From NCBI RefSeq assembly GCF_040372805.1, contig NZ_BAABWJ010000003.1, positions 186,001-250,000 of the forward strand: DNA of 64,000 nt. Direction: 5' to 3'. This document shows, one piece after another, positions 40,820-48,981 of this stretch (positions are counted from its first letter, which is position 1; each line of letters starts with the position of its first letter). The notes beneath the pieces are model-generated. The model saw only the letters and a list, made by a program, of their open reading frames with translations. It was not told where the DNA came from and ran no database searches. Source of the stretch: Pseudoteredinibacter isoporae_A. Its GTDB lineage: Bacteria > Pseudomonadota > Gammaproteobacteria > Pseudomonadales > Cellvibrionaceae. A program made the translations under genes and the position numbers.

Positions 40820-41689
40820 CTACTTTAATGCGCTGAGCGCTTCACGCACCTGGGCATGATATTGTTCTGCCAAATGCGTCATGGGCAAACGCAAGCCATG
40901 TTGCATCAAGCCCATTTCGGCGACCGCCCACTTTACGGGTATCGGGTTGGACTCAACGAACATAGCCTGATGCAGAGGCATCAGTTCATTCTGTAACTGG
41001 CGAGCTTCCTCAACCTGGCCATTGATGGCCAATTGGCAAAGTTTGGACAGCAGATTCGGAGCAACGTTCGCTGTTACACTGATATCGCCATGACCACCCA
41101 AGAGCATCAATTCTACTGCGGTTTCGTCGTCACCAGAGTACACCGCAAAACCTTCAGGCTTTCCATCGATAATGGCTTTGGCGCGGGCCATATCACCCGT
41201 CGCTTCCTTAATGCCGACGATATTATCCACTTCAGCCAGACGCAACGCAGTATCGGCCAGCATGTCCACACCTGTGCGACCGGGCACATTGTACAGGATC
41301 TGGTCAATCTCTACGGCTTCGGCAATGTGACGATGATGCTGATACAAGCCTTCCTGGGTGGGTTTATTGTAATAAGGGGTTACAGACAAACAGGCATCCG
41401 CACCCAACTCTTTCGCCTGACTGGTCAACTCCACCGCTTCTGAGGTGCTGTTGGCGCCCGTGCCGGCAATCACTGGAATACGGCCCGCCACTTGGTCAAT
41501 CACAGCTTTTACTACCGCCATATGTTCACTGACGGCCAACGTCGCTGATTCACCTGTTGTCCCCATCGCCACGATCGCGTTGGTACCCTGCTCAACATGC
41601 CATTCCACCAGTTTGGCGAGGCTGTCCCAATCCAAGTTGCCAGCGGCATCCATTGGGGTGACGAGGGCAACCAAACTACCTTGAATCAT
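40820..41689 (-). CDS. dapA: 4-hydroxy-tetrahydrodipicolinate synthase
   Basis: A 289-residue TIM-barrel enzyme condensing pyruvate and aspartate semialdehyde, first committed step of lysine/diaminopimelate synthesis. Key blocks: GSLVALVTPMDAAGNLDWDS, VAMGTTGESATL, the tyrosine motif ILYNVPGRTGVDM, and the Schiff-base lysine in IVGIKEATGDMARA. GGAGTAAAG lies just before the ATG. Upstream of bamC, 120 nt apart. Confidence 0.97.
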   Translation of the reverse strand: MIQGSLVALVTPMDAAGNLDWDSLAKLVEWHVEQGTNAIVAMGTTGESATLAVSEHMAVVKAVIDQVAGRIPVIAGTGANSTSEAVELTSQAKELGADACLSVTPYYNKPTQEGLYQHHRHIAEAVEIDQILYNVPGRTGVDMLADTALRLAEVDNIVGIKEATGDMARAKAIIDGKPEGFAVYSGDDETAVELMLLGGHGDISVTANVAPNLLSKLCQLAINGQVEEARQLQNELMPLHQAMFVESNPIPVKWAVAEMGLMQHGLRLPMTHLAEQYHAQVREALSALK

Positions 41690-41894
41690 TCTTTACTCCG
41701 GCTACGAAATGGCAAAGCGGTAATGGTACTGGTGCCCCAGCCTTGGCACAAGACTTGCGACGCGTTGCGGGGGAATTTGTAAGTGTAATTTGTGCACAAT
41801 GTGAGAGCCAGGAAGACAATCCTCGATGATCCCGGCGAGAAACGGCCTAACCGTCTGCGCGTTCAAGCAAAAAGACCAGCCAAATACCCCGAAA

Positions 41895-41918
41895 CAAAAA
41901 AAGGAGCCCAAGGCTCCT
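41895..41918 (-). terminator. intrinsic terminator of the aldo-keto reductase gene
   Basis: AGGAGCC-CAA-GGCTCCT is a perfect 7-bp stem; on the minus strand it is followed by a run of seven T residues, about 40 nt after the stop. Confidence 0.85.
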
Positions 41919-41960
41919 CCCACAAATAGGCGGCCATATAGACCGCTCTATATTCGAGGC

Positions 41961-43007
41961 TTAGGGTGCCGGAATAGGGTACTCCCCATGGATTTTATCC
42001 AGCGCCTTCAAACTCTCCTTGTCCAACTCGACGTCCACACTCGCGATATTACTGCGCAGCTGTTCCATGGTGGTGGCACCGATGATATTGCTGTGCACAA
42101 AAGGTTGCTGATTGACGAAGGCCAATGCCATCTGAGCCGGGTCCAGGCCCAGCTCCTGCGCCAGAGCCACGTACGCTTCCGTAGCTTCAGTCGCGCGAGG
42201 GTTGGTGTAACGCGAGAAGCGCTCGTACAAAGTCAGGCGTGCACCATCCGGGCGCTTGCCCCCCAGATACTTGCCACTCAATACACCGAACGCCAGTGGT
42301 GAGTAGGCCAGTAAACCCACGTTTTCACGGATCGACATTTCCGCCAGCCCCACCTCAAAGCTGCGATTCAACAAATTATACGGGTTCTGAATGCTGACCA
42401 CGCTGGGCAATTTGTATTCTCTTGCCAAACGCAAGTATTCCATCATTCCCCAAGGAGTCTCGTTGGACAGCCCGATATAACGCACCTTGCCCTGCTCAAC
42501 CAATTTTGCGAGCGCTTCCAGAGTTTCATGGATCGCAATGTCATCATTACTTTCCCGATGGCGATAGCAAAGCTGCCCAAAAAAATTGGCAGGACGCTCA
42601 GGCCAATGCACCTGATACAGGTCGATCATTTCGGTTTGCAAGCGCTCAAGAGAACCCTCACAAGCCTGTTGAACATGCGCCGCACTTAGGCGCGGGCCAC
42701 CACGAACATGCTCCATTCCAGGATTGTTGTCGCCGCGCCCCGTTACCTTGCTCGCGAGAACAATCTGGTCTCTCAGTCCCCGTTCCTTAATCCAGTTGCC
42801 CACCATGACCTCGGTGCTGCCCTGGGTGTCGGGTTTTGGTGGGACCGGATACATTTCAGCTGCGTCAAAAAAATTCACCCCCTGCTCAAAGGCGTAGTCC
42901 ATTTGCTCAAACGCTTCATCCTGAGTGTTCTGTTCACCATAAGTCATGGTTCCGAGACAGATTAAGCTGACATTGATGTCGGTGTTTCCCAACTGACGAT
43001 ACTTCAT
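41961..43007 (-). CDS. aldo-keto reductase, Tas-like
   Basis: A 348-residue NADPH-dependent reductase. MKYRQLGNTDINVSLICLGT is the family start; catalytic residues lie in NFFDAAEMYPVPP (Asp, Tyr), LASKV (Lys) and YQVHWPERPANFFGQL (His). The VPPKPDTQGSTE insertion and the long YRHRESND loop are typical of the Tas subgroup, which is dubbed after tyrosine-auxotrophy suppression. The substrate is not defined. Single gene with its own terminator. Confidence 0.9.
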   Translation of the reverse strand: MKYRQLGNTDINVSLICLGTMTYGEQNTQDEAFEQMDYAFEQGVNFFDAAEMYPVPPKPDTQGSTEVMVGNWIKERGLRDQIVLASKVTGRGDNNPGMEHVRGGPRLSAAHVQQACEGSLERLQTEMIDLYQVHWPERPANFFGQLCYRHRESNDDIAIHETLEALAKLVEQGKVRYIGLSNETPWGMMEYLRLAREYKLPSVVSIQNPYNLLNRSFEVGLAEMSIRENVGLLAYSPLAFGVLSGKYLGGKRPDGARLTLYERFSRYTNPRATEATEAYVALAQELGLDPAQMALAFVNQQPFVHSNIIGATTMEQLRSNIASVDVELDKESLKALDKIHGEYPIPAP

Positions 43008-43087
43008 TGATGTGTTCTCCGTAGCAGCTCTGTGCTGAATGTATTCACCGCGCCGTGAGCGGTTTCGCCTCGCCGATTAATCACCTA

Positions 43088-43972
43088 TTAGGCGCCGACC
43101 AGCGACCAAATTTCCTGTTCAATTGAATCGCCCACCTGCTTGGTCGCACGACCATCGGTTTCCAATTTTAGAAGATGCGACCACAGCGCAATTTTGGCAA
43201 CAGGCAGGACCTTCGGGTCGACGTCGTCGTAAACCAGCGGCAACAGTTGATCCAAATTACCTGAGCCGTGCTGTTCAAACGCGGCAAGCACTTTTGCTTC
43301 CCGAGCCAAGCGATGATCAATCAAACCTTGAATTACAGAATTAGGTTCCAGCATCACATGACCATGGGCCGGTGCGAGTTTCTCTGCGTGCAGGACTTTG
43401 AGCTTTTCCAAAGAATGCAGGTACTCAGCCATATCACCACTCGGAGGAATCACAACCACCGTTGTGCCCTGCATGATGTGATCCCCCGTAAACAGGGTTT
43501 TTTCTTCTTCGAGAAAAAAACAGTAATGATTGCCGACATGGCCCGGCGTATGAACCGCGCGCAAACGAAATTCATCGTTGGCAAACACATCACCATCGTT
43601 CAGTTCCTTGTCTGCTTTAAAACTGGTGTCTTGATGGCCATCATTTTCAATCGTGGCTCCCACCAGTTCCGCGCCGGTCGCTTCGGCCAGCAACATGGCA
43701 GCCGGAGAATGATCGGGGTGGGTATGGGTAACAATAATCCAACGCAGTTGAGCGCCTTCACAGGCTTCGAGCATGGCCGACACATGACTGCTGATGCTTG
43801 GCCCAGGGTCGATAACGGCAAGCTCCTGTCGACCAACGATGTAGGCGTTGGTACCAGGCCCGGTCATCACGCTCGGATTGGGTGCCGTTACACGGCGCAA
43901 TAATGGGCTGATTTCGCTGACAGCGCCGGGCTCGATGTCGATCTCAAGCAGTTTTGATTCCAGTTGGGCCAT
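43088..43972 (-). CDS. MBL-fold metallo-hydrolase, LACTB2-like
   Basis: A 294-residue metallo-beta-lactamase-fold protein. TGPGTNAYIVGRQELAVIDP and the metal site WIIVTHTHPDHSPAAM are followed by LFTGDHIMQGTTVVVIPPSG and LAPAHGHVM; the C-terminal winged-helix-like region RATKQVGDSIEQEIW is the feature that aligns it with LACTB2/endoribonuclease-like members. The frame also allows a GTG at 43981, but ATG at 43972 is chosen. The substrate is unknown. Confidence 0.85.
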   Translation of the reverse strand: MAQLESKLLEIDIEPGAVSEISPLLRRVTAPNPSVMTGPGTNAYIVGRQELAVIDPGPSISSHVSAMLEACEGAQLRWIIVTHTHPDHSPAAMLLAEATGAELVGATIENDGHQDTSFKADKELNDGDVFANDEFRLRAVHTPGHVGNHYCFFLEEEKTLFTGDHIMQGTTVVVIPPSGDMAEYLHSLEKLKVLHAEKLAPAHGHVMLEPNSVIQGLIDHRLAREAKVLAAFEQHGSGNLDQLLPLVYDDVDPKVLPVAKIALWSHLLKLETDGRATKQVGDSIEQEIWSLVGA

Positions 43973-44031
43973 TTTAATCACTCAGACTTATCTATTTGTC
44001 ACCAAGCATAAAATATCCTGGCACACAGCAA

Positions 44032-44054
44032 AACGGCCGGGATGGCCGGCCGTT
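44032..44054 (-). terminator. probable terminator of fabV
   Basis: AACGGCCGG and CCGGCCGTT form a perfect 9-bp stem with a 5-nt loop. On the minus strand it is followed by TTTGCTG, a short T-run, so it is weaker than the others here. Confidence 0.6.
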
Positions 44055-44082
44055 AAGTGGTTTATGTCATTCTCAGATGGGC

Positions 44083-45270
44083 TTATTTAAGCTCGACATC
44101 CACAATCGTATCGACATCCTCATCATAATCCACACCTTCCAAGCCAAACCCGAAGAGACGCAGGAAGTTTTCGTTGTAGCCTTTAAAGTCCGTCAGCTCG
44201 AACAAATTCTCTTCGGTAACCTGTGGCCACAGTGCTTCAATTTTCGCCTGGGTCTCGGGACGCAGCTCCTTGTCGTCAACACGGAAACGATTGCCGTCGT
44301 CTAAACGCGGAGACTCATTGTACAAACACTCAGTGAACAAACGATGCGCCTGCTCGATACAATCTTCATGGCTGCCCTCTTCTTTCATAACCTTCGCCAT
44401 CAAGGAAATGTACAGAGGCATAATAGGAATCGCCGAGCTCGCCTGGGTAACAACCGCTTTCAACACCGCGACATTTGCCTGAACGGACAAACCATTGTGC
44501 TGATCAATAATCGCCTTGGCGGCGCGATCCAGATCTTCTTTCGCCTTACCGATAGTCGCATGGCCATAAATTGGCCAGGTCAACTTTTCGCCCAAGTAGG
44601 TGTAAGCAACGGTTTTTGCACCATCAGCCAACACATCCGCATCGGCCAGGGCTTGCATCCACATTTCCCAATCTTCACCGCCCATCACCTTCACCGTATT
44701 CGCGATTTCTTCTTCGTTCGCAGGTTCCAGGGTGATGTCGGAAATTTTCAAAGTATCAGTATTCAGATTCTTTGCCGTATAGCTCTGACCTACTGGCTTC
44801 AAGGTAGAGTTGTGGGTCACGCCAGTGGTGGGATCTGTACGTCGTGGCGACGCCAAGCTGTAGACCACCAAGTCAACTTTTCCAAGATCCGCCTTGATCA
44901 TATCGATGGTTTGAGCCTTGCACTCATTGGAGAACGCATCACCATTAATGGTTTCACAATAAGCGCCGGCACTCTTGGCCGCTTGATGGAAAGCTGCTGT
45001 ATTGTAATAACCTGCGGACGCCGTTTTGCGCTCAGTAGGAGGCTTCTCGAAGCACACCCCCAAGGTATCCGCACCCGACCCAAAGGTCGCGGCAATACGT
45101 GAGGCCAGACCATAGCCTGTCGAACAACCAATCACGAGAACCTTTTTCGCCGCACCATCAATAGGCCCTTGAGCCTTCATGTATTCGATTTGCTGATTCA
45201 CATGGGCTGCACAGCCTTTCGGATGAGCATTGGTGCAAATAAAGCCGCGAACTTTTGGTTTGATAATCAT
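44083..45270 (-). CDS. fabV: enoyl-[acyl-carrier-protein] reductase / trans-2-enoyl-CoA reductase
   Basis: A 395-residue single-domain SDR-type reductase catalysing the last step of fatty acid elongation. MIIKPKVRGFICTNAHPKGC starts it, a Rossmann glycine loop VLVIGCSTGYGLASRIAATF follows, and the catalytic pair is the Tyr-x8-Lys of YGHATIGKAK, the FabV signature that distinguishes it from FabI (Tyr-x6-Lys). FabV enzymes tolerate triclosan. The open frame reaches a further ATG at 45312, but the conserved start and AAAGGTG ribosome site favour 45270. Confidence 0.95.
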   Translation of the reverse strand: MIIKPKVRGFICTNAHPKGCAAHVNQQIEYMKAQGPIDGAAKKVLVIGCSTGYGLASRIAATFGSGADTLGVCFEKPPTERKTASAGYYNTAAFHQAAKSAGAYCETINGDAFSNECKAQTIDMIKADLGKVDLVVYSLASPRRTDPTTGVTHNSTLKPVGQSYTAKNLNTDTLKISDITLEPANEEEIANTVKVMGGEDWEMWMQALADADVLADGAKTVAYTYLGEKLTWPIYGHATIGKAKEDLDRAAKAIIDQHNGLSVQANVAVLKAVVTQASSAIPIMPLYISLMAKVMKEEGSHEDCIEQAHRLFTECLYNESPRLDDGNRFRVDDKELRPETQAKIEALWPQVTEENLFELTDFKGYNENFLRLFGFGLEGVDYDEDVDTIVDVELK

Positions 45271-45458
45271 TATTTCACCTTTACAGTACAGATTATGCAC
45301 AATTGGATACATCTCGGGCCGTCAGGTGGATACATAAGAACCTGACACCATCTAAGCGTCCACTGAATTGCCGCCCATTATAGAGCCAGAGGGTGGATAA
45401 AGCAGCCATTTCGATAAATCGGTCATTCACGCCAGCGCAAATTTACCCGGCAACTGGC

Positions 45459-45464
45459 TATAAT
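45459..45464 (+). promoter_or_regulatory. -10 element of miaE promoter
   Basis: A perfect TATAAT preceded by TGGC, close to an extended -10. No clear -35. It is 34 nt before the chosen miaE start codon, which supports the ATG at 45498 over earlier in-frame starts. Confidence 0.4.
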
Positions 45465-45497
45465 GCCCCTTTTGAGTCCCAAGGATATTCACCCGCC

Positions 45498-46070
45498 ATG
45501 AGCAAATTACGCTTTGCGACCTCCAGCGACTGGACCGATGCCGTCATGCAGGACCTGGACAGTTTTTTGATTGACCATGCTGCAGCCGAGAAAAAGGCAG
45601 CCGGTATGGCCAACTCGATGCTAAGCCATTACCCCGATCGCGTTGAACTGGTTAATGCCATGATTGATTTAAGCATTGAGGAAATGGTGCATTTCAAACA
45701 GGTCGTGAAAATCATGCATGAGCGTGGTCTGACTTTGCAGGCTGACAGCAAAGACGCCTATGTTAACGAGTTTCGAAAATCCATTCGCAAGGGCAGCGAT
45801 GCCTATTTCTTGGATCGACTGTTATTAGGCAGCGTAATTGAAGCTCGCGGCTGCGAACGATTTTCCATGGTCGCGGAAGCCTTACCCGAGGGGAGCCTCA
45901 AGAAGTTCTACCACAACATCGCGGCCAGCGAAGCCAAGCATGACAGTTTGTTTGAAGATTTGGCTTGTTTGTATTTCCCCCAGAACATCGTTGCCGACCG
46001 GCTGAGCGAACTACTGGACATCGAAGCCGACATCGTTGCTCGCTTACCCATCCGATCAGCCCTGCACTAA
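45498..46070 (+). CDS. miaE: tRNA-(2-methylthio-N6-isopentenyl-A37) hydroxylase
   Basis: A 190-residue ferritin-like diiron monooxygenase that hydroxylates ms2i6A37 of tRNA. The iron ligands lie in IDLSIEEMVHFKQVVKI, GSVIEARGCERFSMVA and NIAASEAKHDSLFEDLA. The frame is open 35 codons upstream, but SKLRFATSSDW is the family start and the TATAAT element sits within that upstream stretch, so 45498 is used. Confidence 0.9.
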   Translation: MSKLRFATSSDWTDAVMQDLDSFLIDHAAAEKKAAGMANSMLSHYPDRVELVNAMIDLSIEEMVHFKQVVKIMHERGLTLQADSKDAYVNEFRKSIRKGSDAYFLDRLLLGSVIEARGCERFSMVAEALPEGSLKKFYHNIAASEAKHDSLFEDLACLYFPQNIVADRLSELLDIEADIVARLPIRSALH

Positions 46071-46085
46071 GCGCCATCAAACACG

Positions 46086-47348
46086 ATGAAAAAAAGTGTG
46101 CGGCAATACCTTGAGCGATACGCCGAAACAGAAAGTAAATTGCTGGCGCTGTGGCCAACTGTTTTCCAACAGGCCATGCTAATTCCCGCCAAGGATGAAG
46201 CTCCAGAATTAATCAAACATTGTAAAAATTTCTGTGAACAACACACTGGCACTCTGCTACTGCTGATTATCAATCAGGCCGAAAGCTCTGAAGGCAGCCC
46301 CGCCAACCAAACCTTGTGGCAGCAAGGACTGAACAGCGGCTCGCTGGTTTGGGAACATGATCATCTGAAATTGATTCAATGGCGCAACAACAGCGCCTTA
46401 TTATTGATTGATCGCTTCAGCCCGGGGCGGCAAATCCCTGAACATCAGGGCGTTGGCTTAGCCAGAAAGATCGCAGCGGATATTGCCGCTAAGCTGATGA
46501 TCGATGGTTTTATCCGACGTCGTTGGATTTACAGCAGCGATGCCGATTGCCGATGGCCGACAAACTATTTCATCACACCCACGGCGCCCAACGACAAGCA
46601 GCTTTCCGGTCTAAAACCTGCACATGGAAAACGCATTGTCGCGGCTCATTTTTCGTTTCAACACAGCCCCTGCAATAACAACACACTGACTGAACAGACA
46701 AAGCACGACGTTCACGCGGCCACACGGCTCTACGAGCAAAGCCTGCACTATTACCGAGACGGGCTGAACTGGGCTGGCTCACCTTATGACTTCTACACTA
46801 TCGGTTCCTGCCTGGCATTTGATGTGGAAGCCTACTGCGAGGTGCGAGGTTTTCCTTGCCGAGCCGCCGGAGAAGATTTTTACCTGCTGAACAAACTCGC
46901 CAAGCTTGGGTATATTTGTCAACTTGACTCTCAAGTCATCAGTATCGAATCTCGCCTGTCTCAGCGAGCACCATTTGGTACCGGCCCCGCCGTCAGCGGC
47001 ATTTTGGCGCAGCAGGTCAGCCATGACGATTTTCCATCCTATCACCCCCAGTGTTTTGCCCACTTGAAAACTCTGCTGGATAGTGCTTTTGAAATCATCA
47101 TCGAAGAACAAGGCGAGGCAATCATCCTGTCAGCGCTGAAAACCCTGGGAGCGAAAAAATTTAGGCGACACCTGGAACAACAACACGTCAAGACAGAGCA
47201 ATTCGAGAGAGAATTTCACACTTGGTTTGATGGTTTCCGAACCTTGAAGTTTATTCACTATCTACGCGACGAATGCTTCCCTCTCATACCGATGTCAGAA
47301 GGCATTCAGCAACTGGACCTGTGGAAAGGATCGGTCATAGAAAGATAA
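46086..47348 (+). CDS. glycosyltransferase-like GT-A-fold protein, uncharacterised
   Basis: A 420-residue protein, 15 nt after miaE. It shows MLIPAKDEAP (family 2 nucleotide-sugar start), GVGLARKIAADIAAKLMIDG, SSDADCRWP (a possible DxD metal site) and DFYTIGSCLAFDVEAYCEVR with GEDFYLLNKLAKLG. These together resemble the GT-A donor/acceptor blocks. It has a C-terminal extension of about 100 residues rich in charged helices (KTEQFEREFHTWFDGF). No membrane segment or partner biosynthetic genes; acceptor unknown. Confidence in the fold exceeds confidence in activity. Confidence 0.65.
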   Translation: MKKSVRQYLERYAETESKLLALWPTVFQQAMLIPAKDEAPELIKHCKNFCEQHTGTLLLLIINQAESSEGSPANQTLWQQGLNSGSLVWEHDHLKLIQWRNNSALLLIDRFSPGRQIPEHQGVGLARKIAADIAAKLMIDGFIRRRWIYSSDADCRWPTNYFITPTAPNDKQLSGLKPAHGKRIVAAHFSFQHSPCNNNTLTEQTKHDVHAATRLYEQSLHYYRDGLNWAGSPYDFYTIGSCLAFDVEAYCEVRGFPCRAAGEDFYLLNKLAKLGYICQLDSQVISIESRLSQRAPFGTGPAVSGILAQQVSHDDFPSYHPQCFAHLKTLLDSAFEIIIEEQGEAIILSALKTLGAKKFRRHLEQQHVKTEQFEREFHTWFDGFRTLKFIHYLRDECFPLIPMSEGIQQLDLWKGSVIER

Positions 47349-47480
47349 ACGTCATGTCACTGTCGTCTTGGCCAGCTATGCTATATTTACCACAAGCCAC
47401 TGTACTCACAACACGGCAGACGGATGGCAAAACCGAAGATTTGAAAGCCCATTACCCTAAACAATAATAAAGGCGGTAGC

Positions 47481-48101
47481 ATGAGCGTTTACGACAGATA
47501 TCTCCTCCCGCACCTGCTGGATTTGGCCTGCAATACGAAACCCGTTCGTTATCAACGTCGAAAAATCGTCCCTAAGGCCCATGGCCGCGTACTGGAAATA
47601 GGTATGGGCTCAGGCTTGAACCTTCCTTACTACGACACCGACAATATTGAAATGGTATGGGGACTCGAGCCTTCGGAAGGCATGCGTGAGAAGGCGCAAA
47701 AGAATCTCGCGAAATCCCCGATCAATGTCGAATGGCTGGACCTTCCTGGCGAAGAAATCCCATTGGACGATAATAGTGCAGACTCGATCGTACTGACTTT
47801 TACACTGTGTACCATTCCGGGTTGGCAGCAGGCATTGGAACAAATGCGGCGCGTGTTAAAACCGGGGGGTGATCTACTGTTTGCCGAACATGGCCGCGCA
47901 CCTGACCACAACATTCGAGCCCGGCAAGATCGTTATAACCCAACGTGGAAAAAGTTTGCAGGCGGCTGCAATATGAACCGCCCTATCGTCGAGATGATCA
48001 GTGACAGTGGCTTTCAAATTAAGCAATTAGACAGTGCTTACTTGCCGTCCACTCCCAAGGTTCTGGGCTTTAATTATTGGGGCCGCGCGGTCATTCGCTA
48101 G
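47481..48101 (+). CDS. class I SAM methyltransferase, METTL7-like
   Basis: A 206-residue methyltransferase. Motif I is RVLEIGMGSGLNLPYY, with VWGLEPSEGMREKAQ as motif II and RVLKPGGDLLFAEHGRAPD in the post-motif region; DRYNPTWKKFAGGCNMNRPI is a characteristic METTL7/UbiE-like cysteine-containing run. AAGGCGG precedes the ATG. The substrate is unknown; the family acts on small thiols or lipids in eukaryotes. It is convergent with the SIMPL gene. Confidence 0.85.
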   Translation: MSVYDRYLLPHLLDLACNTKPVRYQRRKIVPKAHGRVLEIGMGSGLNLPYYDTDNIEMVWGLEPSEGMREKAQKNLAKSPINVEWLDLPGEEIPLDDNSADSIVLTFTLCTIPGWQQALEQMRRVLKPGGDLLFAEHGRAPDHNIRARQDRYNPTWKKFAGGCNMNRPIVEMISDSGFQIKQLDSAYLPSTPKVLGFNYWGRAVIR

Positions 48102-48137
48102 CGCACCGCCCCCGCTTCCCTGAAAAATGACGTACGA

Positions 48138-48824
48138 TCAGTAAACCAGTTGAATCGAACCTCGGACCTGGGTGCTAATTGTTGATTCACCGGCTTCCAT
48201 TGCAACCGGCGCCACGTCCGACATGGACATCGATTTCATTTCAGCACGCGCATAGGACACAGGAGGGTTGTAGTGTCCTTGCTGATCAACGGACATATTC
48301 ACAATGCGATAACTCTTGGCTTCCATCGCTTTCTGAATCAATTTTGCTTTGTGCTTAAAGGCACTCAAAGCTTTTACTGTCAAGTCATCTTGCACACTGT
48401 CGCGGGTGTCATCTTTGGTCGTAAAGCGCATGGACTCCATCTTCAAACGCTCTTGTAACTTAGTCAGCACATCACCCAGGGCATCAAAATCTGCACTCTC
48501 AATAACAACACGCTGGCTCGATGTCCAGGAAGTGATGCGATTGTTTCGACTGTAATTCGGATAGGTATTGTAGCCCGTAGTTTTATATTTTACGGCCGAA
48601 CTACGTTTCAATAAATCGATCGCCCAGGACATATCACGATTAACCTGGCCAGCCGCTCGTTCAGATTTATCGTCTTGATGAAAGCTGCTCAAGGTCACTT
48701 CCATCAGATCATTTGCCAACTCTGTTTTTGCACTGGCACTGATGTTGACCACATTGTAATTGAGTTCTTCGGCCGAAACCGCTGACACCAAACAAACACA
48801 TAACAAGCTCAATAGAATTCTCAT
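48138..48824 (-). CDS. SIMPL (DUF541) periplasmic protein
   Basis: A 228-residue exported protein. Signal peptide RILLSLLCVCLVSAVSAEE, then VNISASAKTELANDLMEVTL, YNTYPNYSRNNRITSWTSSQ, LQERLKMESMRFTTKDDTRD and YARAEMKSMSMSDVAPVAME, the DUF541 arrangement. The AAGGAGTG ribosome site places the start at 48824 and not at the earlier in-frame Met. Role unknown; family members are periplasmic and oligomeric. Confidence 0.87.
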   Translation of the reverse strand: MRILLSLLCVCLVSAVSAEELNYNVVNISASAKTELANDLMEVTLSSFHQDDKSERAAGQVNRDMSWAIDLLKRSSAVKYKTTGYNTYPNYSRNNRITSWTSSQRVVIESADFDALGDVLTKLQERLKMESMRFTTKDDTRDSVQDDLTVKALSAFKHKAKLIQKAMEAKSYRIVNMSVDQQGHYNPPVSYARAEMKSMSMSDVAPVAMEAGESTISTQVRGSIQLVY

Positions 48825-48923
48825 CGAACACTCCTTCCCAAAATGAATAAACGCCATAATCCTGTCAGACCACTTAATAGCGGCTGAATTCCCCAAACTC
48901 TTCAGAATCGTAAATCTGGACCC

Positions 48924-48950
48924 ATAAAAAAACCAGGCCCAGGCCTGGTT
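48924..48950 (-). terminator. intrinsic terminator of aceEF
   Basis: AACCAGGCC and GGCCTGGTT pair around a 2-nt loop; on the minus strand it is followed by seven T residues, about 30 nt after the aceF stop. Confidence 0.85.
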
Positions 48951-48981
48951 TCAAAGTGCAAAAGAGAATTTGCCAAAATTG

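Noticed and set aside
41826..42302. A 158-codon + strand frame overlapping the aldo-keto reductase
   Set aside because: It begins without a ribosome site, passes through the terminator hairpin and is a shadow of the minus-strand gene.
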